A stretch of DNA of 64,000 bases from contig OU015567.1 of NCBI GenBank assembly GCA_907165135.1, forward strand, positions 8,995,001 to 9,059,000, written 5' to 3'. The translations under genes and the position numbers were made by a program. The stretch is from Oikopleura dioica (lineage: Eukaryota > Chordata > Appendicularia > Copelata > Oikopleuridae). Shown here piece by piece: positions 56,296 through 64,000 of this stretch. Each line of letters starts with the position of its first letter. Positions within the stretch are counted from its first letter, which is position 1. The notes beneath the pieces were generated by a model that made no database searches, was not told where the DNA came from, and saw nothing but the letters and a program-made list of their open reading frames with translations.

Positions 56296-59200
56296 ATGCC
56301 CTTTCGTCAAACTTCGAACCTTCCGATAAAACCCGTCAAAAGATCGGAAGGAGAGCTGACCGCGATCTTACAATTTATAAGAGAGAAGGAAGAGTTCGGG
56401 CAGTGGCGGAAAGTTGAGCTGGAAAAGATCGTCAACGAATGTCGCGAAAAGTGGAAAGAGCGAGATTTGCCGGGAGAATGCGAATTCGAGTTTCAGGAGT
56501 TTTTTCTTCACGGAAAAGCGACGCAAATGGTCAGGTGTAGTCAAGAACAGTGCAGGGACAGAGAAGCTGTTTTGGATTTGAGGGGGAATGGAAGTTGGTA
56601 CGACTTGAGGCCCATTTCCAGACATTTGAGGACTTGTCAAGTTAACAGCTTCAATCAGTAAGTTTTCGAGTCTTGAAGGGGAGATGTTCTTTCTCAGAAT
56701 TTTCTTTCTGAGGGAAATCGTCGTAGATAACGGAATTACGCGTTACTTCATTCGGAAATTTTAGTTTCACTGATTTTTTCGATCCCTTTTTGACAGTTTT
56801 GTAAAAATAGAAATTCGCGAAAAGCAGATTACTCAAAATTGGATATGTTTTCTTCTGAGTGAGTATTTTAATTTTTTTTTTGATGATCTTCTTCTTTGAT
56901 TTTTGTGATTTTGTTATTTGATTGAAAAATTTTCGAAGATTCAAATTTGATTCCAGCACCGTTTATATTATTTTCTTGAGTTTTTATCCGTTTTTACAGT
57001 CAACTGCAAGTGACCTTCGAAGTTGCGTTTAATTTGGACACGGTTTACAACTTGGACTTGTTCCAGAAAGGCTGGTATAAGATCAAGATCATTCCAATCA
57101 ACGAAAAATGCGTCGAATGCATGAGACATCCCAGTGGCGCCCAGGAGAAAAACGCCGAATTCTCCCCTTGTTACATTCGTTATCGAAGAGAAGAGCGCAA
57201 AATTGGTAAAGAACGGGCTGGTAGAATTGATTGAAATTTCTGTTTAGCGGAGAACTGGTTATTTCGAATCCACCGGTTGGTTTCGTCGAAGCCTATTTTG
57301 GGCGATAATCCGCTCGAAATCGAGGCTGAATTTTCAATCGAACTCTGGTTTGGCGAAGACGACGGTGAGGAAGGTAGACTAGTTGCAGTGGAGACTGATT
57401 CGAGTACACTAGAATCACTTCGCTTTTCATTTTTTTTTATTTAAAATGATCAATTAAAATAGTTTGAAATTGATTTTTTTTTTGAAAAAATAAAAATTAA
57501 AATTTTTGAATTTCATTTCTACGGTGCCTTCATTTCTAATTACAAGAAAACCCAAACTGCAAAACTTGAAATTTCGCCATTTTTTCTGGTTCAGAAGCAG
57601 TTTCCACGCGCCGCCTGAATCTGGTCTTGAAGCCTACCCTTCACGACGTCTGCAATGTAACTTTCGATTATGGCTTTATGTTGAGTACGAGACTGGCTGT
57701 TCATGGAGCAATTACTATAATCAACCAGGTAGCTCCATTTACATTTAGTTTGTTTAGTCATCTTTCATTCCATCTTAGAAAAGTGACAGAGTCAGAAATT
57801 CGTTTCCATTAATTTCGGTAGTATTTTTATCAAATTCCTTTCCGTCGGAAAGTTTCCGAGTTGCTGAATGCTAAATTAAAATTCCAACTGAAGGATTTTC
57901 CTGGAATTTTTTTTTGCAGAAGAAAACGATCTCGTTCAGTCGTTTTCTTAGGTCTCGAGTGGGCACTTACTATGGGGTTTTATGGGGCTGAGGCTGTGTT
58001 TGATTCGTGCAGGCACCAAATATTATCTTACTGGCTGACAGCCTCCATATTGCCCATAGAAATATGCCCACCCTAATTGTTATATAGTGAAAAATTTTTC
58101 AGAAAAACCTTCTTCAAATGCTAAATTTCTAGCCTTACAGTCGAGAACTGATAGTGGACGAAGAACCAAATCGTCTGGAAAAAGCGCTTCTGAATCGAGC
58201 CGAAATCGAAAACAGCGAAATGAACGAAGAACAACTTTTTTCATTTATTTGCTCGGGACAGCTGAGGATCATCCGGCAGCTCCATCGGACAATCAAAGGT
58301 TCTTATTTCTCTAAAAATGATGATTAAGTTTTCTTTTCAAGCACTGAAAGAAGCTACGCGGCTGGCCCAGCGCGTGAGCGACAAAAATCCGCCGAAAATC
58401 GAAAGCGAAGAAGAAATCCTAGCCGACGACAAAAAGTATTTAGACAACGTCGTCGACAAAACCGCAAAACTGCCAAAGAAGCCAAATGAAAACGCATCTC
58501 TTCAGGAGAAAAAAGCTTATTCCGATCAACAGGAGAAAATTCGAGCTGACATCATCAATCAAGTAAGTTAAAAAAGCGCCCTTTTGAAGGGTTAACGCTC
58601 TTTAGATTCAAGTAAATCTGGCGAAAAGCAGCTCGAAAGTGATGAATGTGTGGAAGGACTTTCTCGATGTTTATTTAAAAGACAGGAGTTGGAAGAGAGA
58701 GCTTTCGGTGAAAAATCGTGGCCTGAGAATGGAAAGATATCTCGGCGGCGCGCTATCGTTTATGAACATCGTCAAGCTCAGCAAAAATAAACACACGCGT
58801 AAGATTTATTAATTAAAAAAAAAGCAATGGATAATTATTTTATACTTTCAGTGGAGTATTACGACCAGCTACGGGATAAAATGCTGGCTTCGACGTTCTG
58901 GGCGCATTTGCCGCGTCCGCCCGTTTTGGTTCAAGAAACGGACGGATTCAATTCAGACTTGCCGATCATTATTCGAGATTGTTACGAAAAAGACCCTTCA
59001 GTTGGAACGACGCCGGTTTCGATGGAAGACTTGGTTATTAACGACGTTTTTGATCACAGCAAAGTGAATTACGACGTCGTGGACAAGTTTATTTCGAGCA
59101 GGAGGAATCCAAACGACGTAGAATTTGAAAAAGAAGAATTACGAATCGCCCATTTGTCGACTTTTGAACCGAGGAATCATTCCTTTATTGCCCAGAGACA

Positions 59201-60608
59201 GAAAAACATAAGAGACATAAATGTTCAAGGTACGAAATCGACGAAAATCTATCCAATGTCTCCAGATGTCTAAAAGATGTCAAGAATGATCTAAAAATGA
59301 CTAAATATTGCATGAAAATTTCAGGATGTAGGGCGCGTAGGGTCTGCATGCAGACCCCGGGTCTGCAAAATGCAGACCGCGGGTCTGCACATGAAAAAAA
59401 TTTATCAGAATTTTACATTAAACAGGCGCTTTGGTGCGCTTCGCGCTTGATCTTAGAGAAAACTTCATCTTTGAACATTTCTAAATCAAAACGGGCCAAA
59501 CGAGCCAAAATTTTGTTCGTCAATGCAGACTCCGGGTCTGCATTTGCAGACCCCGGGTCTGGCAGACCCTACGCGCCCGACATCCAAATTTCATTAGATT
59601 TCTTCAGATGTCTATAGATGTCCAGAGATGTCGATTTACCCTGATTTAGGTGAATTTATCCGTCCAGTCAGCAACGTTCTCGCTGCAAAAGAATCGCATC
59701 TGATAATCATGCTCCACGGCCTTGAAGGAAACTCAAACGACCTCCGACTCTGGAAAACCAGCATTGAGCAGCTGTATCCTTTGGCCCACTTTGAGTACCT
59801 TCTCTGCCAGTCGAATCACAATCTAACGCAAGAGACTTTCGAAGAACAGGGCAAACGAATCACCGAAGAAGTGTCCGAATTCCTCCTGGCCAAGGAAGTG
59901 CTGCCGCAGAAGATCTCCTGGGTCGGGCACAGCATGGGCGCTTTACTCGTCAGAATCGCTGCCAATTCCGCCAAATTGGAACCCTTTCAGCCGCTTTTTG
60001 AAGATTTCGTTTCTCTCTGCGGCCCACACACGGGACTGTACTACATGGACTCGGCCGTCGTCGGAGCTGGTCTCTGGCTTTATGAAAAGTGGAAGAAGGC
60101 GGCCAGTCTCAAGCAATTAGCTCTCAGAGGTAATTTTAGATCATAAATTAATAAAATAATTACATTTGTTCAGACGCTAGCCAAGTCTCCGAAACATCAA
60201 TTTTCAAAATGGCTTCAAACTGCCCGTTGAGCGTTTTCAAGCGCGTTTTACTCGTCAGCGCGGCAGGAGATCGCTACGTTTCGCCCCACAGCGCGCGAAT
60301 CGACACTCCCAAATCCGCCTTTCTCGACAAAGTGGCCGGCCCGTCGAATATTCTTCTGACGGAAACGCTGCAAAAGAAACTGGAAGTCAACAAAACGATT
60401 GTTGAGCGATACCACGTCTTTCACCAAAATCTACCTCAAGGTAAATTCATTCCTCCTTATCACCTGAAGCTTTTTTTGTTCAGATACGGCGACGAAAGTA
60501 ATCGGTCGCGCCGCGCACATAGCTGTTCTAGACTCTCAAGTATTCATTTCTGCATTTCTCGTCGCTTCACGCGCCTTCAACTCTGGCCACGGCAAAAACG
60601 CTTTATAA
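56296..60608 (+). CDS. FAM135: FAM135-family lipase-like protein with extra N-terminal Cys/His exon
   Basis: Exons 56296-56657, 57000-57205, 57248-57373, 57595-57728, 57920-57951, 58141-58298, 58342-58563, 58607-58798, 58852-59229, 59650-60129, 60174-60440 and 60484-60608; all GT-AG and phase-consistent. The FAM135 N-domain is seen (FEVAFNLDTVYNLDLFQKG, CNVTFDYGFMLSTRLAVHGA) and the C-terminal DUF676 alpha/beta hydrolase is intact: IIMLHGLEGNSNDLRLWKT, nucleophile GHSMG, acid GDRYVSPHSAR and histidine in GRAAHIAVLDS. The 32-bp microexon 57920-57951 restores the conserved ISF-x-R stretch. The first exon, not part of known FAM135, codes C-x4-C-x24-H-x3-C; splicing from it gives the only open path into the conserved start. 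AATAAA at 60664. Role: putative lipase/lipid-linked hydrolase; the exact substrate is unknown. Confidence 0.9.
59324..59585. mobile_element. MITE (262 bp) with 8-bp duplication and palindromic GC-rich units
   Basis: Ends GGATGTAGGGCGCGTAGGG and its inverse CGCGCCCGACATCC. AAATTTCA flanks both sides exactly (59316-59323 and 59586-59593). Inside are several copies of the self-complementary unit GCAGACCCGGGTCTGC (with variants), pointing both ways. It lies in the intron between FAM135 exons 9 and 10. Confidence 0.85.
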
Positions 60609-60663
60609 CGTCAAATTTTTTAATCTGTATTTTTCTACTTATCAAACTTCTTTATTTCTATCT

Positions 60664-60669
60664 AATAAA
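60664..60669 (+). terminator. Polyadenylation signal of FAM135
   Basis: AATAAA 55 bp after the FAM135 stop codon. Confidence 0.6.
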
Positions 60670-60854
60670 CCTAATCCACCATTTTCATTCAATTCTCCAT
60701 TGAAAATATTCTTCTTTTCAAATTCCAAAAGTTCCTAATTCAATTTCTCTCTTCGTCTTTTTTAATGTCAAATAGAGTTCTTTTAATTCAATCAAACTTT
60801 AAACCTAATCCTAAACAACCAAACATGATCAAAGGAAGCATGTATTTATTACAG

Positions 60855-61449
60855 TGACGCGCTTTTTTTAAGGTTGGGCAAGTTATTTCACCCACTTTTT
60901 GCCTTTAAACCCTGGAACACCATACATATTTGGAATCAGCAGGAGATTTTAAGAACTTTGACCGTTTTAGTTTCCAAAATTTCCACTTCCGGTCCGATTC
61001 TAGAGCCGGAAGTTGACGAAATTTTTGAGTTTGGGCAACTTATGACCTATCAAATTGATGCTCAGAAAATTTTGAGTAAACTCATCTTAAAATCATTCAA
61101 AAAAACCGTCCCAACCGCAGTCAAACCGACCGGCAAAACTAGGAAAAAAGGCATAAATTTCTGATTTTTCTTTCAGTTTTTAGCGGTTGATTTGACCGCG
61201 GTCGGCATCGATTCTTCTCTCAGATGATAGGAAATCTTCTGAGAATCAATTTGATAGGTCACAAGTTGGCCAAATTCAAAAATTTCGTCAACTTCCGGCT
61301 CTAGAATCGGACCGGAAGTGGAAATTTTGGAAATTAAAACGGTCAAAGTTCTTAAAGTTTCCTGCTGATTCCGAATATGTATGGTGTTCCAGGGTTTAAA
61401 ATTAAGAAGTGGGTGAAATAACTTGCCCAACCTTAAAAAAAGCGCGTCA
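60855..61449. mobile_element. Foldback element (595 bp) between FAM135 and TXNDC15
   Basis: Arms of about 290 bp are inverted copies: TGACGCGCTTTTTTTAAGG at the left and its reverse complement at the right, and matching open frames on the two strands (both begin MGKLFHPL) are only a consequence of this symmetry. The flanks have AT-rich runs (ATTTATTA and TATTATTA) but no exact duplication. Confidence 0.8.
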
Positions 61450-61661
61450 GTATTATTATCAGTACTTTATTTTTTAATTCCAGTTACACAAACTTACAAC
61501 GCCAACTTCACTCATCAAAAACAGGAAGAAAAAGTTAACTTCTGAAATTTTTAATAAACAAAATGAAACTCACCATTTTGATCAACACGTAATCAAACCA
61601 AAATATTATTATTCCTCCATTTTCACGAGAAAATTTAAGAAATGAGAGTCAAGATAAAAGG

Positions 61662-63454
61662 ATGAGAAATTGCTTTTTATTCTTTCTTTCGTTGGTGAGC
61701 TCGGTACCGGAGGTTTTCTACAAGCTTTTTCACCAAACTTCGTTGACTCAATGTACTTTCTACGAAGATCAGTCTTTTAATTCTATCGTCGAATATCTGG
61801 GTACTGCGAAAATACAATAGTTAAATATTTATCTTGAGTTCAGCTGCGCCTCGACCTCCACCAGGATGTTCCTCAAAAGGGTCAACAACGACAACGATCA
61901 TTACTCCAACAGGGCTACATAACCATTTGAAAGAAGCTTCCAAGACGAAATGCACGCTCGTCATGTTTTTCTCATCCAGTTGTCATTTTAGGTGAGCAAA
62001 GTTTTATTAGAAATGGATGAATACAGAATTGAGTTAAACGTTTTGGCTTTCAATTTGATACTATTCCCCATCCGGTTCAGGATTTTGTAAGTCTCTTTGC
62101 GGCGGAGTTTCGCCAGGAAATAAATTCGGCAAAAACTGTCTGAGCTTTTCGGGGTCTTCTTTGACTGCTGGCCCGCCGAAAAAGATGAAAAGGTCCTCCA
62201 TATTGTCCAATTTGTACATGATCAGAGCAGAGTTCCAAAAAACGCAAAATTCTCGCGTGCGCGTGCGTGCGCGTGCGGAGAAATTTAGAATTTCGCGTGC
62301 GCGTGCGTGCGCGTGCGGAGACGACTTTCGAACACGCGTGCACACGCGTGCGCACGCGTGCGTGATCGTGCGCGTGCGCAAAAAGGGATAAAATTGCCAA
62401 ATCTGACCAATTTTTGGCATCTCTAATTTTATGCATTGAAATTGACTCTAGAAATTTTTTCGGCATAAATAACATAAAAACGCCAAATTTTCTAGGATTT
62501 CGAGCACGCGCACGATCACGCACGCGTGCGCAATCTCAATCTTCGCGTGCGCGTGCGTGCGCGTGCGCACAAATTTTCAAAATCTGCGTGCGAGTGCGTG
62601 CGCGTGCGCACGCACGCAAACACGCGCACGCGTGCGCACGGACGCACGCGTGTTTTGGAACTCTGGATCAGAGAGTCGTTCCTAAGAATATATATTTTTC
62701 CGCGAAGAATTTTAAGCAACTAGAGGGACCCCACTGTACATGCATGCTTTGAAAATTTCCGCTCGGACGACAGGAATCTTTTCTGGATGAATTGGCATAA
62801 CTTCGATCTGGGTTTCTAAAGCAGCGTCAATGGTTTATCCCATTTCTCAAAACCCGAGCCTGTCATCATCGTCTTTCGCTTTATATTATTGACCACAGTA
62901 TCGACATAAGTAAAGCCTTCTCCTTTTTGAATGGATTCATAAAACTCTTCTGGCGTCTCCATCTTTTTTCAATTTTTTTGAACTTCCCGTATTTTCGAAA
63001 ATTCGATGACAACTACCATTTGTTCTAGAAATACTCAGTTACTCTTTTCAGTATGCGACTGTCTCCAATTTACAACCGCGTTGCGATCGGCTATCCAAAT
63101 GGTCTCCTGATCGCTGGGGTCGAGATAGAGCGAAGCTGGGTGGCTGAGCTGAGTCCTGGTCCAGCGGAATTCGGTGTTTTAGGCACACCGACTGTTATCT
63201 TGTTCCAGGGAAGGAAAGAAATAGCGAGATACAACAACTCGGACCCCAATTTCCAGCAGTTCAACAACTGGCTCCACAAGCACTCTAAACTGCCTCTTTA
63301 CGAAATCAAGGAAGAAGAACTCAAGGAAGATTCAATTCCTTCTGAGCCGATTCCGACCGAGCTGACGAAGCCCTTTCCATACGGTGTTTGGATAAGCTAC
63401 CTCTCACTAGCGCTCGTGATTTTTGTGAGGAAATGCTTTCCGCAAACTGTGTGA
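61662..63454 (+). CDS. TXNDC15: TXNDC15-like thioredoxin-domain membrane protein
   Basis: Exons 61662-61800, 61844-61991 and 63052-63454, GT-AG, in phase. Signal peptide MRNCFLFFLSLVSSVPE; thioredoxin-like fold with LVMFFSSSCHFSMRLSPIYN, in which the active-site region reads S-S-C-H-F-S (a single Cys, as in TXNDC15, not CxxC), then FGVLGTPTVILFQGRKEIARYN with the cis-Pro, and a C-terminal membrane helix (VWISYLSLALVIFVRKCF). About 229 aa, shorter than the vertebrate protein because the acidic N-terminal region is reduced. TXNDC15 is linked to primary cilia in vertebrates. The second intron (1.06 kb) holds a gene on the other strand and a hAT-type element. AATAAA at 63521. Confidence 0.85.
62061..62962 (-). 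CDS. Small gene nested in the TXNDC15 intron, unknown function
   Basis: Starts METPEEFYESIQKGEGFTYV at 62962; a 39-bp GT-AG intron leads to ETQIEVMPIHPEKIPVVRAE; a later exon, roughly 62210-62061, codes EDLFIFFGGPAVKEDPEKLR and ends NPEPDGE with a stop. The middle is interrupted by a hAT-type MITE (62228-62665), which would lie in an intron; the splice borders beside it are not clear. No signal peptide or domain is recognised. Alternative: a gene already disabled by the insertion. Confidence 0.5.
62228..62665. mobile_element. hAT-type non-autonomous element (438 bp) with exact 8-bp duplication
   Basis: TIRs CAGAGTTCCAAAA and TTTTGGAACTCTG; GATCAGAG directly outside both ends (62220-62227 and 62666-62673). 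The interior is dominated by GCGTGC/GCACGC alternating purine-pyrimidine arrays in both orientations (for example GCGTGCGCGTGCGTGCGCGT), separated by a central AT-rich segment. No coding capacity; open frames across it are repeat artefacts. Confidence 0.92.
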
Positions 63455-63520
63455 AAAAAGAAGCATCTTCAAAAATCGAATGTGTCAAATCGTGTTTCGT
63501 TCGTTTTCGTCATTTTTGTA

Positions 63521-63526
63521 AATAAA
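63521..63526 (+). terminator. Polyadenylation signal of TXNDC15
   Basis: AATAAA 67 bp after the TXNDC15 stop and 70 bp before the ACY1 start. This close spacing of same-strand genes is compatible with an operon, but it is not proof. Confidence 0.5.
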
Positions 63527-63596
63527 ACTCGCTGTGAACATAAAATACTGAAAGAATCGAAAATTTAATAGTCATTTTTGAAGAGAATTTGAAAGA

Positions 63597-64000
63597 ATGT
63601 CGGGCGAGGATATTTTGGTGACGCGATTTCGCGAGTACATTCGTGTCAATACGATGCAGCCGAATCCAGATTACAAAAAGGCGGAAGAGTTTATTAAAAA
63701 GTACGGCGATGAGTTTGGCTTAGGTTCCGGTTACAGAAAGAGGTCATCAAAGATACAAAGCCTTATTCTCGATCTACTCAAGTTCTTTTTTTTAACCGAC
63801 GATAAGAATTTTCGAAGCACGAATGCGTCGAAGGCAAGCCATGCATCGTTTTGACTTGGAAAGGAAGCGAACCTCCTCTCCCCTCGATTCTGTTAAACTC
63901 GCATATTGACGTTGTCCCGGTATTTCCGTCTCAATGGGATCACGAGCCTTTTTCCGCTCACAAAACGGACGATGGTTGGATTTACGGGCGCGGCACTCAA
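63597..64000 (+). CDS. ACY1: Aminoacylase-1 (M20 peptidase family), 5' part, runs off the window
   Basis: Hydrolyses N-acyl amino acids in the cytosol. Family start VTRFREYIRVNTMQPNPDYK, then VLTWKGSEPPLPSILLNSHI, DVVPVFPSQWDHEPF and GWIYGRGTQ; the NSHIDVVP histidine/aspartate are zinc-binding/catalytic positions. Acceptor near 63821 (TTTTCGAAG). Between LGLG (about 63725) and the stretch QKEVIKDTKPYSRS the frame appears to shift by one base around GGTTCCGGTTACAG; a normal intron does not explain it. The metal-binding and dimerisation regions beyond 64000 are not in the window. Confidence 0.85.

Noticed and set aside
60874-61430. Two similar proteins starting MGKLFHPL on opposite strands
   Set aside because: They are the two arms of one inverted repeat, without known domains or splice context.
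62161-62752. Several Arg/Ala/His-rich frames
   Set aside because: Translations of GCGTGC arrays inside a MITE.
1-64000. tRNA and rRNA genes
   Set aside because: No tRNA-like A/B boxes with cloverleaf potential and no rRNA core sequences were noticed by eye; a covariance-model scan could still find small RNAs.

Overview
The window looks like a compact animal genome, most likely the larvacean tunicate Oikopleura dioica or a close relative. Genes lie on both strands with short spacers, most introns are about 40-60 bp, and some introns only join in frame as GA-AG or GG-AG, a known peculiarity of larvaceans. The gene content is metazoan: dynamin, a BK-channel beta-like subunit, SLC6, SMYD5-like, DEG/ENaC, astacin, alpha-tubulin acetyltransferase, FAM135, TXNDC15 and ACY1. 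The species call is inference; exons were assembled by eye from splice sites, reading phase and remembered family features.

Left third (1-30 kb): the 3' end of dynamin; a TIR-bounded element carrying a broken CPSF2 fragment; an acidic nuclear-type protein; a KCNMB-like subunit; a proline-rich coiled-coil protein and a small unknown protein; a secreted LRR protein; an SLC6 transporter with two possible first exons; a SMYD5-like SET protein; and a long gene that joins a trypsin-like domain, a Thr-rich stalk and one membrane helix, with a 663-bp foldback element inside one intron.

Middle (30.6-41.8 kb): an apparently young Ty3/gypsy-type LTR retrotransposon on the minus strand, with two identical 300-bp LTRs. 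Gag and pol share one frame and are separated by a single UGA in a UGA-CUA-G context, which suggests readthrough. Beyond pol the element carries a 267-codon sense ORF next to the 3' LTR and, on the opposite strand, an eight-exon gene of 1017 codons with seven GT-AG introns and its own AATAAA signal. This antisense, intron-bearing cargo is the most unusual object in the window.

Right part (42-64 kb): three copies of a two-gene module (A, a putative Cys/His zinc-binding protein; B, an acidic/basic protein with a shared short C-terminal motif), interrupted by a DEG/ENaC channel and a membrane-anchored astacin. Then come RPS8, ATAT1, FAM135 with an unusual N-terminal Cys/His exon, TXNDC15 with a gene nested in its intron, and the start of ACY1. 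Several non-autonomous elements with exact 8-bp target duplications and interiors made of short palindromic arrays lie in introns and spacers.

Single-base frame breaks at short homopolymers in SLC6 and in module A copy 1 may be consensus errors rather than true pseudogenes.
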